Origin: Kitasatospora herbaricolor
Lineage (GTDB): Bacteria > Actinomycetota > Actinomycetes > Streptomycetales > Streptomycetaceae
Assembly (NCBI RefSeq): GCF_030813695.1
Contig: NZ_JAUSVA010000002.1
Coordinates: forward strand, 4,526,001-4,590,000
Direction of reading: 5' to 3'
Length of the DNA: 64,000 nucleotides
Shown: positions 25,990-36,710 of the stretch, piece by piece
How the letters are laid out: every line of letters begins with the position of its first letter
Numbering within the stretch: the first letter of the stretch is position 1
The notes under the pieces: model-generated
What the model saw: only the letters and a program-made list of their open reading frames with translations
Databases searched by the model: none
Told to the model about the DNA's origin: nothing
Made by a program: the position numbers and the translations under genes

Positions 25990-27555
25990 TCACCGGGTGG
26001 CCGGCCCGACCGGTGCGTGGGCCAGGCCGAGCAGCACGCTCACGTCCGCCAGCGCCGGGACGTCGTAGAGCAGCGGCCGGGGACCGGCCTGGTCCGGGCG
26101 GCTGAGGTAGCCGCCGTCCGGCTGCTGGCGGTCGGCGAGCAGCCGGACGGCCCGCCGGAGCAGCGGGCGGTGTTCCGGCGAGCCGGCCAGGGCGATCACC
26201 GCGTACGCCGTGCTGATCGGGTCGCTCGGGTCGCCGGGCCGGTGGCCCCAGCCGCCGTCGGCGTTGCCCGTCCGGGCCAGGTGGCCGACGGCCCGGCTCC
26301 TGACCAGGTCCAGCTCCCGGCGGGTGGCGGGGCCGGCGCCCGCCCGGGCGGCGTCGCAGGCCAGCACCGCCCGGAAGACCGCGTTGGAGGCGTTGCGGCT
26401 CCAGCCGCGCCCGAAGCCGCCGTCCGCCCGCTGGCCGGCCGCGATGAAGCGCGCGCCGGCCTCGACCACCGCCCGGTGCGCCGGGTCGGGGGCCAGCGCG
26501 TTGACGGCCCCGGCGGTCATCGCGATCTCCGAGGGGACGCCGCGCGCATAGGTGGGGAAGCCGCCGTCGGGGTTGCGCCGCTCCAGCAGGTGGCGCTCGG
26601 CCGCGCGGATCCGCCGGCGGTGCCGGGCCGCACCGGTGCCGCGCAGGAACTCCACCGCGTACGAGGTGTCGTCGACGTCGCTCTGCGTCACCCCCGGGTG
26701 GAAGCCGAATCCGCCGTCGGGGTTCTGCCGGCCGGCGAGGGCGTCGGCCATCCGGTCGACCAGCGGCCCCGCGTACCCGCAGCGGACGAGGGCGAGCCCG
26801 GCGGTGGCGGTGGCGAAGAGGCTCATGCCGGTGATGAACGGGAGTCCCCCGTCGGGGCCGAGGCCGGCCAGCACGTCCCCGAGGGCGCGGCGGACGGCCG
26901 GCCGCCGGCCGGGGTGCTTGCGCAGCGCGAGCAGTCCGAGCAACCGGGCCAGGTTGTTGCACTCCCAGGCCGGCCCGGGCCGGACGGCGGGCGCCAGGAC
27001 GTCCCAGTCCGTGCCGGTGACCAGTCCGGGGGCGCCGGTGCCGTACGCCGCCATGATCTTGAGCGAGGTCATCTCCAGCTGGAGCCAGCTCTGCTGGCCG
27101 CGCACGTCGTAGGCCTCGGGCCGCGCCCGGGGGAACTCCCCGGCGCCGAGTTCGGCCAGCAGGGTGGCGAACATGAGCCGCTTGCGGTCGGCCGTGAAGT
27201 CGTCGACGACGAGCTGCCGGGCCGCCGCCCGGTCGGCGGGGCCGGCGGTGCCGAGCGCGGCCCGGCCGAGAGCGCGCTGGAGGGCGTCCGGCGGCCGGCT
27301 GTCGAGGGTGTCCCGGAGGTACCGGGCGAGCCGCCGGCGGGCCTGCGGGGCGGTCCGCTCGGCGGTGAGCAGCCACAGCGCCAGCGCGGACTCCAGCACC
27401 CGGCTCTCGCAGGGCGCCCGGAGCAGGCCGTCCGGGCCCACCCGGGCGGCCACCCGGCGGGCCAGCCGGTCGCGGCGGTGCAGGAGTTCATCGGCGTGCG
27501 GCCCGTGGGCGAGGGGTTCGACCCGGCCGGCGGAGGGCAGCAGGACAGGCGTCAA
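25990..27555 (-). CDS. Class II terpene (diterpene-type) cyclase, DxDD family
   Basis: From TTG 27555 (GGAAAG upstream) the product has 521 residues. It is built of alpha/alpha repeats with several QW-like motifs (NPDGGFG, NPDGGFP, RADGGFG, NADGGWG, QPDGGY). It carries the class II acid motif DVDD within SDVDDTSYAV, about residue 300. This is the protonating DxDD site of labdane-type diterpene cyclases and squalene-hopene cyclases. The length fits bacterial class II diterpene synthases (about 500-530) better than squalene-hopene cyclase (about 630). No class I synthase, prenyl synthase or P450 is adjacent, so the product is unknown. GTG or ATG starts further upstream are possible. Confidence 0.75.
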   Translation of the reverse strand: MTPVLLPSAGRVEPLAHGPHADELLHRRDRLARRVAARVGPDGLLRAPCESRVLESALALWLLTAERTAPQARRRLARYLRDTLDSRPPDALQRALGRAALGTAGPADRAAARQLVVDDFTADRKRLMFATLLAELGAGEFPRARPEAYDVRGQQSWLQLEMTSLKIMAAYGTGAPGLVTGTDWDVLAPAVRPGPAWECNNLARLLGLLALRKHPGRRPAVRRALGDVLAGLGPDGGLPFITGMSLFATATAGLALVRCGYAGPLVDRMADALAGRQNPDGGFGFHPGVTQSDVDDTSYAVEFLRGTGAARHRRRIRAAERHLLERRNPDGGFPTYARGVPSEIAMTAGAVNALAPDPAHRAVVEAGARFIAAGQRADGGFGRGWSRNASNAVFRAVLACDAARAGAGPATRRELDLVRSRAVGHLARTGNADGGWGHRPGDPSDPISTAYAVIALAGSPEHRPLLRRAVRLLADRQQPDGGYLSRPDQAGPRPLLYDVPALADVSVLLGLAHAPVGPATR

Positions 27556-27794
27556 CTTCGGGGCTTTCCATGGGGGACGACGCGGCCGGGCCGGTGGCCG
27601 CGGACGGTGCGGCCGGGCGGTGGCGGGCCCGGCCGCACTGCTCCGCCGCCACGGCCGCGCCAGGCCGGAGCCGGGCCACGACAAGATCATGACTTACGGA
27701 TCGTAGCTCATCGGACACTTTGCGTGACCTGAATTCCGGAACTCCACCCTCCGGGCCAACTACCGCCCCTGGAGCATCCCGTGGCGGCCGGGCC

Positions 27795-28679
27795 TCAGCC
27801 CCGGGCGGCCAGCTCCCGGACCACTTCGGCGAAGCCCCGCACCAGCGGGTTGTCGGTGCCGGCCCCCCAGGCGAGCACCACCCGCAGGGGCTCGGCGTCG
27901 ACGAGCGGCACCCAGCAGAGGTCGGGGCGGCCGTAGTACCGGGCCATGCTGGCCGGCGCGAAGCAGATGGCGGCGCCGTCGGCCACCTGCTCCAGCATCT
28001 CCTCGACGTTGTCGTTGGTCGGCCCCCAGCGCGGGGCCGAGCCGTCCGGCCGGGGGTTCACGGCCCACCAGTCGACCCATTCGCGGGGCGCCCGCTCGGT
28101 CCACATCAAGGGCTCGTCGTTGACCTCCATCACGCCGACCCCCGCCCGCCCGGCCAGCGGGTGCCGGGCCGGCAGGCCGACCACCCGGGGTTCGGAGTGC
28201 ACCAGTTCGGCGTGCAGGCCGGTGAGGTCCGCGGGCAGCCAGACGAAGGCGACGTCGACCCGGCCGTCGCGCAGCGCCGCGGCCTCCTCGCTCCAGTCGA
28301 AGCGCTTGGGCGTCACCTGGACGCCGGGATGGCGACGGGCGAACTCGGCCCGCGCCCGGGTGGTCAGCTCGCCCGCGCCGCTGGCCTCGAAGCCGACCCG
28401 CAGCACCCCGGTCTCGCCGCGCAGGTGGCGCTCGGCGACCGCCGTCACCCGGTCGGCCTGGCGCAGGGTCCGGCGGGCCTCGGCGACCACGTCCAGCCCG
28501 GCGGCGGTGGCGTTCACGCCGCCGGAGTGCCGTTCGAACAGCCGCAGGCCCAGCTCGGACTCCAGGTTCCGGAGCGCGTACGAGAGGGCCGGCTGGCTCA
28601 CGTGGAGCCGTTCCGCGGCCCGACCCAGGTTGCCCTGATCGGCGATCTCGACGAGGTAGCGCAGTTGCCGGAGCTCCAC
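27795..28679 (-). CDS. LysR-family transcriptional regulator
   Basis: The 294-residue protein has an N-terminal winged helix (QLRYLVEIADQGNLGRAAERLHVSQPALSYALRNLE, starting at residue 4) and a C-terminal periplasmic-binding-like effector domain. It starts at GTG 28679 and is divergent from the SDR gene, separated by 107 bp. A LysR-type palindrome lies 9 bp before its start. It probably controls the SDR gene and itself; the ligand is unknown. Confidence 0.88.
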   Translation of the reverse strand: MELRQLRYLVEIADQGNLGRAAERLHVSQPALSYALRNLESELGLRLFERHSGGVNATAAGLDVVAEARRTLRQADRVTAVAERHLRGETGVLRVGFEASGAGELTTRARAEFARRHPGVQVTPKRFDWSEEAAALRDGRVDVAFVWLPADLTGLHAELVHSEPRVVGLPARHPLAGRAGVGVMEVNDEPLMWTERAPREWVDWWAVNPRPDGSAPRWGPTNDNVEEMLEQVADGAAICFAPASMARYYGRPDLCWVPLVDAEPLRVVLAWGAGTDNPLVRGFAEVVRELAARG

Positions 28680-28687
28680 GCAGCGAT

Positions 28688-28704
28688 GATAAGCGGCCTT
28701 TATC
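28688..28704. promoter_or_regulatory. LysR-type operator
   Basis: GATAA-N7-TTATC is a perfect inverted repeat with the T-N11-A core of LysR sites. It lies between the divergent LysR and SDR genes, close to the regulator's start, as expected for autoregulation. Confidence 0.6.
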
Positions 28705-28786
28705 GGGCGGCGGAAGCTCTGTCTTGGACGCCGGACACCGCGAAGTGGCTCACTGGAACCGTCAACAGCGGATCAAGGAGCAGGAC

Positions 28787-29656
28787 ATGACGAACACTCA
28801 CGCAGGTGCCACCCGCACGGCGGCCGGCCGGGTCTGGCTGATCACCGGTGCCTCCTCGGGCTTCGGCCGGGCGCTGACCGAGGCGGCCCTGGCGGCCGGC
28901 GACACCGTGGTCGCGGCGGTCCGCCGGCCGGAGGCGCTCAAGGACCTCGCCGCCGAGCATCCCGACCGGGTGGTGCCGGTCGCCCTGGACGTCACCGACC
29001 AGGCGCGGATCACCGCCGTGGTGGCCGAGGTGCTGCTCTGGTACGGGCGGATCGACGTCCTGGTGAACAACGCCGGGCGCGGCCTGATCGGCGCGGTCGA
29101 GGAGAACACCGACCGCGAGCTGCGCGACCTGATGGACCTGCACTTCTTCGGCCCGGCGGCGCTCACCCGGGCGGTACTGCCGGCGATGCGGCGGCAGGGG
29201 TCCGGCGCGGTGGTGCAGCTGAGCAGCATGGGCGGGCGGCTCTCGTTCGCCGGGGTCGGCGCCTACTCGGCGACCAAGTTCGCCCTGGAGGGACTGTCGG
29301 AGGCGCTGGCGCCGGAGGTGGCCCCGTTCGGCGTGAAGGTGATGATCGTGGAGCCCGGCTCGTTCCGGACGGGCTTCGCGGGCGGCGGCGCGCTGCTGGA
29401 GTCGGCCCCCCTGGACGCGTACCGGGAGACGGTCGGCCCGGTCCGCGAGGTGCTGCCGCAGAGCGACGGCACCCAGCCCGGCGACCCGGCCAAGGCCGCG
29501 GCGGCGATCCTGGCCGCGCTGGCGGCCGAGCGGACCCCGCTGCGGCTGGTGCTGGGCAACGACGCGACCGACGCGATCCTGGCGAACGCCGACGCGGCCC
29601 GTGCGGAGCTGCTGGCCTGGGAGCAGGTCAGCCGGGGCACGGACTTCGACGCCTGA
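28787..29656 (+). CDS. Short-chain dehydrogenase/reductase (classical SDR)
   Basis: ATG 28787 follows AAGGAG at 7-base spacing; the product has 289 residues. The classical SDR pattern is complete: the NAD(P) loop TGASSGFG (20-27), NNAG (about 89-92), catalytic Ser in QLSSMGG and the YSATK motif (about 158-162). Family members that oxidise or reduce small alcohols and ketones are numerous, and the substrate cannot be assigned. It is divergent from its likely LysR regulator and ends at a strong hairpin shared with the convergent transporter gene. Confidence 0.88.
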   Translation: MTNTHAGATRTAAGRVWLITGASSGFGRALTEAALAAGDTVVAAVRRPEALKDLAAEHPDRVVPVALDVTDQARITAVVAEVLLWYGRIDVLVNNAGRGLIGAVEENTDRELRDLMDLHFFGPAALTRAVLPAMRRQGSGAVVQLSSMGGRLSFAGVGAYSATKFALEGLSEALAPEVAPFGVKVMIVEPGSFRTGFAGGGALLESAPLDAYRETVGPVREVLPQSDGTQPGDPAKAAAAILAALAAERTPLRLVLGNDATDAILANADAARAELLAWEQVSRGTDFDA

Positions 29657-29661
29657 CCCGC

Positions 29662-29698
29662 GGCGGCCGGGGTCCGGACGGACCCGACCCCGGCCGCC
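29662..29698. terminator. Bidirectional terminator
   Basis: A perfect 13-bp stem (29662-29674 with 29686-29698) sits between the convergent SDR and TDT transporter genes. Confidence 0.7.
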
Positions 29699-29746
29699 CG
29701 CACACCGCCGGCCGCCGGGCCGGCGGTCGTCTGCCGGGCCGGCGGC

Positions 29747-30850
29747 TCAGGCCCGGAGCAGCCGTCCGCCGGCCAGCCCGCCGACCGTCCGGACGGCCGC
29801 GACCGCCCAGGCCGCGATCAGCAGCAGGTAGAGCGCCACGGCCAGCCCGGTGAAGCCCGCGAAGCCGGTGTGCCGGGCGAGGCCGGCCGCGCCGGTGACA
29901 CACGTCCCGACCGGGAAGGTGAAAGCCCACCAGGTCATCGCGAAAGGCATCCCGGCCCGCATCGCCCGCAGGTTGGCGGCCGCGGCGACCAGCAGCCAGA
30001 GCATCGCGACGCCCATCACCGCGACGCCGTACAGCTCGGACAGCACCAGCGCGGCGGGGGCCAGCGCCGGGGCGGCCGGCCCGGCGGCGTCGGCCAGCTG
30101 GCCGGTCGCGGTGGTGGACTGCCCGAGCGGCCCGAGCACCAGGAACAGCGCGGGGGTGAGGGCGGGCGCGAGCGGCTTGCTGTGCAGCAGCCCGGTGATC
30201 ACCACGGGGAGCAGGGCGAGGGTGGCCAGCAGGCCGGCGCCGAGCAGCGCGTAGCAGCCCTGCAGCATGGCGGTCCGCCAGCCGCCGGCCGGCAGGTACG
30301 GCACGAGCGCGGGGCCGGTGGCGGCGGCGACCAGCGGCGCCACCACCGGCAGCAGCCAGGTGGGGTTGGCGTCCTGCGCGGCGAGCCGGTGCCGGGTGAT
30401 CATCAGGTAGGGGATGCCGGCCGCGACGGCCAGCGCGTACGCGGTGCCCGCCGTCCACAGCACGGCGTCGACGGCCAGCGCCGGACCGGTGCCGATCACC
30501 CGTGGGCCGAAGGCCAGCGTGGCGTACCCCACCGCGAGCAGGGCCATCGGCGGGCAGCCGTAGAAGACGGCGGTGGCCGGGGTGTCGAACAGGCCGGCCC
30601 GGGCGGTGTCACGGTGCCGGGTGAGGTGCACGGCGCGCGCCGCCACCAGGGCGAGCAGCGCGAGGACGGACAGCCCCCAGAGCAGTTCGCCGAAGCCGGT
30701 CAGACCGGGCGGACGGACGGGCAGCGCGGCCGCGCCGTTCGCCACGACGGCGGTGCCCATCACGGCGGCGTACCACTGGGGGCCGAGTCCGGCGAGGGCG
30801 GGAGCGCGGCCGTGGCCGGTGAGCGGGCGGGCGAGGGTGAGGGTGGCCAT
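29747..30850 (-). CDS. TDT-family transporter (TehA/SLAC1-like)
   Basis: From ATG 30850 the product has 367 residues and about ten hydrophobic segments, with the SLAC1/TehA-like pattern GPQWYAAVMGTAVVANG at the start and MTWWAFTFPVGTCVTG near residue 305. The family exports C4-dicarboxylates, sulfite or tellurite-related anions, or conducts anions. The frame stays open upstream to 31543, but that part is antisense to the LysR gene. It is divergent from a LysR regulator 70 bp away, the usual actinobacterial pairing for TDT transporters. Confidence 0.83.
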   Translation of the reverse strand: MATLTLARPLTGHGRAPALAGLGPQWYAAVMGTAVVANGAAALPVRPPGLTGFGELLWGLSVLALLALVAARAVHLTRHRDTARAGLFDTPATAVFYGCPPMALLAVGYATLAFGPRVIGTGPALAVDAVLWTAGTAYALAVAAGIPYLMITRHRLAAQDANPTWLLPVVAPLVAAATGPALVPYLPAGGWRTAMLQGCYALLGAGLLATLALLPVVITGLLHSKPLAPALTPALFLVLGPLGQSTTATGQLADAAGPAAPALAPAALVLSELYGVAVMGVAMLWLLVAAAANLRAMRAGMPFAMTWWAFTFPVGTCVTGAAGLARHTGFAGFTGLAVALYLLLIAAWAVAAVRTVGGLAGGRLLRA

Positions 30851-30897
30851 GGCACCACCGTGCCCGGGGCCTGGCCGTGCCGGTAGCGCCCGCGCGC

Positions 30898-30911
30898 CTA
30901 TGAGCGCATAG
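30898..30911. promoter_or_regulatory. Candidate LysR operator between TDT and LysR genes
   Basis: CTATG-N4-CATAG forms an inverted repeat, and GCCTATG recurs at 30917, overlapping the regulator's start codon. It is the only clear dyad in the 70-bp divergent spacer. Confidence 0.45.
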
Positions 30912-30920
30912 CCTGGGCCT

Positions 30921-31829
30921 ATGCCTCTCTCCTCGCACGTCCCCGAGCTGGGTGCGCTGGAGCTGCTGCTCGCGGTCGCGCGGCTGGGCAGCGTCGGGCG
31001 GGCGGCGGCCGAGCTGGGCGTGAGCCAGCCGACCGCCAGCGCCCGGATCAAGGGCATGGAACGGCAGATCGGGGTGGCGCTGCTGGAGCGCTCGCCGCGC
31101 GGGTCGAAGCCGACCGAGGCGGGCCGGCTGGTGGTCGAGTGGGCGCGCAACGTGGTCGAGGCGGCCCGGGCGCTGGACGCCGGGATCGACGCGCTGCGCG
31201 AGAACCGGGACGCCCGGCTGCGGGTGGTGGCCAGCCTGACCGTCGCCGAGTACCTGATGCCCGGCTGGCTGCTGGCCCTGCACGGGGTCAGCCCGCAGAC
31301 CTCGGTGACGCTGCGGACGGCCAACTCCGCGGACGTCGCCGGGCACGTGCTGGCCGGCGAGGCGGACCTCGGCTTCGTGGAGGGCCCGACCACGGCCGCC
31401 GGCCTGTCCGGCACGGTGGTGGCCGCCGACCGGCTGGTCGTGGTGGTGGCCCCCGACCATCCGTGGGCCCGCCGCCGCGCGCCGCTGACCGGCCCGGAGC
31501 TGGCGGCGACCGCGCTGGTGCTCCGCGAGCCGGGCTCGGGCACCCGGGAGGTGCTGGAGATGGCGCTGGAGCCGTACGGCGGCGCGGCCCGGCCGCTGAT
31601 GGAGCTGGCCTCCTCGACGGCGCTGAAGGCGGCCGCGATGACCGGCGCCGGGCCGGTCTGCCTGAGCGAGCTGGCGGTGGTGGAGGAGCTGGCGACCCGC
31701 CGGCTGGTGGCGGTCCCGCTGGCGGCGGGGCTGGACCTGAGGCGTCCGCTGCGCGCGGTCTGGCCGGCCGGACAGCGGCCGTCCGGCCCGGCCCGGGAGC
31801 TGCTGGGCCTGACCCGGCGGACCGGCTGA
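30921..31829 (+). CDS. LysR-family regulator (TDT type)
   Basis: The 302-residue protein has the LysR winged helix (LELLLAVARLGSVGRAA, then LGVSQPTASARIKGMERQ, residues about 12-55) and an effector-binding domain. It starts at ATG 30921 and is divergent from the TDT transporter, which it probably controls. The ligand is unknown. It is followed by the heat-shock gene clpB, which has its own operator. Confidence 0.85.
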   Translation: MPLSSHVPELGALELLLAVARLGSVGRAAAELGVSQPTASARIKGMERQIGVALLERSPRGSKPTEAGRLVVEWARNVVEAARALDAGIDALRENRDARLRVVASLTVAEYLMPGWLLALHGVSPQTSVTLRTANSADVAGHVLAGEADLGFVEGPTTAAGLSGTVVAADRLVVVVAPDHPWARRRAPLTGPELAATALVLREPGSGTREVLEMALEPYGGAARPLMELASSTALKAAAMTGAGPVCLSELAVVEELATRRLVAVPLAAGLDLRRPLRAVWPAGQRPSGPARELLGLTRRTG

Positions 31830-31906
31830 GGCCGCGGTGCCCGTCCCCGGCCGCCCGGAGCCGCCCGGAGCCGCCCCGGAACGGCCGCGCGAACTGTTCA
31901 TCCGAA

Positions 31907-31929
31907 AGTTGAGCGGAATAGACTCAACT
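31907..31929 (+). promoter_or_regulatory. HAIR operator for HspR upstream of clpB
   Basis: The core TTGAGC-N7-ACTCAA (31909-31927), extended to AGTTGAG/CTCAACT, closely matches the HAIR consensus CTTGAGT-N7-ACTCAAG bound by HspR. HspR represses dnaK, clpB and lon in Streptomyces. It lies 98 bp before the clpB start, so clpB here is very probably heat-induced through HspR. Confidence 0.85.
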
Positions 31930-32027
31930 TAGTGCATGCTGTATCTAGCAGGAGCGACAGCTCCCCACCCCGGGATCCGGCCCCGACCGCCGGCCCCGGC
32001 CCCGACGTAGAGGAGGACGACCCAGCA

Positions 32028-34634
<2,607 letters not shown>

Positions 34635-34642
34635 CACCGCGC

Positions 34643-34684
34643 GCCGGCGGGCCGTTCCCTTCGGGGCGGCCCGCCCCGGCGCGC
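34643..34684 (+). terminator. Terminator after clpB
   Basis: A long imperfect hairpin with a 9-bp perfect inner stem (34647-34655 with 34668-34676) carries a small CCC-TTCG-GGG cap, a stable tetraloop hairpin. Confidence 0.6.
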
Positions 34685-34703
34685 CCGGCGGAGGCGGGAC
34701 CAG

Positions 34704-34745
34704 GGACTCAGGACTCAGGACTCAGGACTCAGGACTCAGGACTCG
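34704..34745. repeat. Tandem 7-bp repeat GGACTCA
   Basis: Five exact GGACTCA units and one imperfect unit run head to tail across the stop codon of the lipoprotein gene. On the minus strand each unit contains TGA. Since 7 is not a multiple of 3, three successive units place a stop in all three frames. Confidence 0.95.
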
Positions 34746-35620
34746 GCGATGATCCTGGTGAGCTTCGCCTCCCGCTCCCTGGACTTCTGCTGATAGTCCG
34801 TCAATTTCTGCTGGTTGGCCTCGATCAGCTGCTTCTGGTAGCCGGTCAGCACCTCGAACCAGATCCCGGCCAGGTTGGTGCGGGCCGTGCAGGCGGCGTC
34901 CGCCTTCGCCGCGGCGAGCTCCTCCGGCGAAGGCCCGGCGGCCGCCTGCGCCCCCGCCGCGTGGTACTGGTCCACCAGCCCCTGCGGAGTGACCCCGGGA
35001 AATCCGGCGGCGCTCATGCACCCCTGCCAGGCCGTGGTGGCCGCGGTCACCCGGGCGTCCTTCGCCAGCACCGCCAGCGACTCGTCGAAGAGCCGCCCGA
35101 CCAGCTCCGAACCGGCCGTGTCCGGGTTGTTGAGCTGCGCGAACGCGGTCTCCATGCACTTCTGCACGGCCCCCTCCTCGGCCGGCTCCAGCGCCCGGCG
35201 AGCCGGCGCGGCCACCGTCTCCGGCGAGGGATGGAAGCCCTGGACGGCCGCCACGCCCTCCGAGAGGTAGCCGAAGGCGCCGGCCGGCAGCGCCGTGGCG
35301 GCGTCGGGGCGCCGGCCCTCGTTGAGAGCGTCGTCCCGGGTGAAGGTGGCGTAGCCGCCTTCGTGCATGCACTTGGTGATCAGCGCCCGGAGCGCCTGGC
35401 TCGCCATCTCGCTGCGACCGTCGGTGGTTCCGTAGGCACCGAGCGGGAGTTGCATCATCGCGTCGCGTCCCGAGGCGGGCGCGACGGCGGCTCCGGCCGG
35501 CGGCGGGGTCAGGGACGGCCGGGCCGCCCGGCCCCCCTGGCCTGAGGTGCACCCCGCGAGGGCGGCGAGCAGCCCGGCGACCACGAGGGCCGTGGCCGCG
35601 ACCCGTGCCTGCAACTTCAC
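34736..35620 (-). CDS. Secreted lipoprotein of unknown function
   Basis: The 294-residue protein has a classical lipoprotein signal: basic n-region, hydrophobic core, and lipobox LAGC with Cys23. A Pro/Ala-rich linker follows, then a mostly helical domain with conserved-looking cysteines (CMHEGGYA, KCMETAF, QGCMSAAGF, AACTART), spaced like a repeated helical unit, and a charged C-terminal coiled coil (about 260-290). I do not recognise a named family. The gene begins inside the end of the XRE regulator gene (4-nt overlap), so the two form a coupled pair. It ends in the GGACTCA repeat. Confidence 0.75.
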   Translation of the reverse strand: MKLQARVAATALVVAGLLAALAGCTSGQGGRAARPSLTPPPAGAAVAPASGRDAMMQLPLGAYGTTDGRSEMASQALRALITKCMHEGGYATFTRDDALNEGRRPDAATALPAGAFGYLSEGVAAVQGFHPSPETVAAPARRALEPAEEGAVQKCMETAFAQLNNPDTAGSELVGRLFDESLAVLAKDARVTAATTAWQGCMSAAGFPGVTPQGLVDQYHAAGAQAAAGPSPEELAAAKADAACTARTNLAGIWFEVLTGYQKQLIEANQQKLTDYQQKSREREAKLTRIIAES

Positions 35621-35886
35621 GCGTACGCTCCGGTCTTGAGATTCCTGCCCGCGCGGTCCCGCTCGGTGCGGGCCAGCCGGTGCAGTTCGGCCCCCTGGGC
35701 CTCGGACAACTTCCAGGTCTGGGCGAGCAGTCGGAGAGTGGAGACCCGCGGACAGGAAACCCCGCGCTCCAGATCACGGATGGACCGCACGCTCATTCCG
35801 GAGGCCGCGCCCAGATCCTCCTGGGTCATTCCCCGGTCGAGCCGCATGCTCCGGAGCAATGCCCCCAGACAATTGCCCGTCGCCAT
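35617..35886 (-). CDS. XRE-family helix-turn-helix regulator
   Basis: From ATG 35886 (GGGGGG upstream) the protein has 89 residues. Nearly all of it is one XRE DNA-binding domain: LRSMRLDRGMTQEDLGAASG followed by MSVRSIRDLERGVSCP (about residues 10-46). It resembles the N-terminal domain of long AfsR-like or NB-ARC regulators cut down to the HTH alone. It is co-translated with the downstream lipoprotein gene, so it may control that pair. An ATG at 35904 is an alternative start. Confidence 0.8.
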   Translation of the reverse strand: MATGNCLGALLRSMRLDRGMTQEDLGAASGMSVRSIRDLERGVSCPRVSTLRLLAQTWKLSEAQGAELHRLARTERDRAGRNLKTGAYA

Positions 35887-36220
35887 GACAGGACCCCCCA
35901 CCACTGACTCCCCCGAACCAATGAAAACCTCAACTGGACGTCCGACAGCGGAAATTGTCCTGCCGGGAGGGTTTCACCGCACGCTAACGGCATCCGGTGG
36001 CGACGGCAACGGAATGCGATCACTCAGCGCGTGACAAAGCTCACTGCCCGTACACGTTTGGGTGGGCCGCCCGGCAGTTCCTCCGGTCAACCTCCGGTCA
36101 ACCTCCTGGTCCGTGCCGACACCGGCTTGCAAGGATCCGGTCGGCCACGCCGACCCATGTCGGCCCGCCGGGCCCGGCCAGGAACCGGCCGGCAGGGAAA
36201 CCAGGGAAAACAGGAGAATC
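35887..36220. other. Divergent intergenic region
   Basis: These 334 bp separate the XRE gene from the secreted protein gene and must hold both promoters. A short direct repeat (CCTCCGGTCAA twice, near 36080) is present. No coding frame with a ribosome site was found except AGGAG before 36221. Confidence 0.4.
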
Positions 36221-36583
36221 ATGACCCGCCGCTGGAAGAAAGCCGCTCTCACCACGGCGGCAGCCGCCGCTCTCGCCCTCGCCGCGCCGGCCACGGACGC
36301 CAGTGCCATCAATCGGGTCAGTTGCAACGGCCGGTGGGACTTCGTGAACGTCATGACCACCAGCGACCACCTGTGCTTCGCCAACGACGGGTACCTGAAC
36401 GTGACGATCTACAACACGGGGGACATCTACTCCGGGAACAACGACTTCTACTTCTACTACAGCATCTCGTCCCCCGCGGGCAGCGGAAGCCGCCACCTCT
36501 GGGCCTGGACCTGGAACAGCGGCATGTACAACGACGCCGGCCGGCTCGGGACCGTCCGTTCGGTCGAGGCGTACCGGCCCTGA
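36221..36583 (+). CDS. Small secreted protein, probably beta/gamma-crystallin-like
   Basis: ATG 36221 (AGGAG upstream) gives 120 residues. The Sec signal peptide has basic residues then an alanine-rich core and ends at DASA (about residue 29). The mature part of about 90 residues has two cysteines (SCNGRWDFV and HLCFANDG), many aromatic residues, and the patterns IYSGNNDFYFYY and SGMYNDAGRLGTVRSVE. These recall Streptomyces crystallin-fold proteins, such as the killer-toxin-like and metalloproteinase-inhibitor families, whose two cysteines form one disulfide. Assignment is by pattern only. It stands alone. Confidence 0.6.
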   Translation: MTRRWKKAALTTAAAAALALAAPATDASAINRVSCNGRWDFVNVMTTSDHLCFANDGYLNVTIYNTGDIYSGNNDFYFYYSISSPAGSGSRHLWAWTWNSGMYNDAGRLGTVRSVEAYRP

Positions 36584-36710
36584 GCCTGGTCGGAGGGCGG
36601 GCCCGCCCCGGGGAGCCCCTGTGTCCGGGGCCCCGGATGAGGCAGGATGGGACGTGGAAGGGCGGCCTCTCATTGCCGACCACCCACGTGCACTGAGAAG
36701 AGGACCCCCC

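Noticed and set aside
30851..31543. N-terminal extension of the TDT transporter
   Set aside because: It is antisense to the LysR gene and low in complexity; ATG 30850 starts the conserved sequence.
34704..34745. CRISPR array or insertion-sequence scar
   Set aside because: Units are 7 bp with no spacers, and there are no cas or transposase genes nearby.
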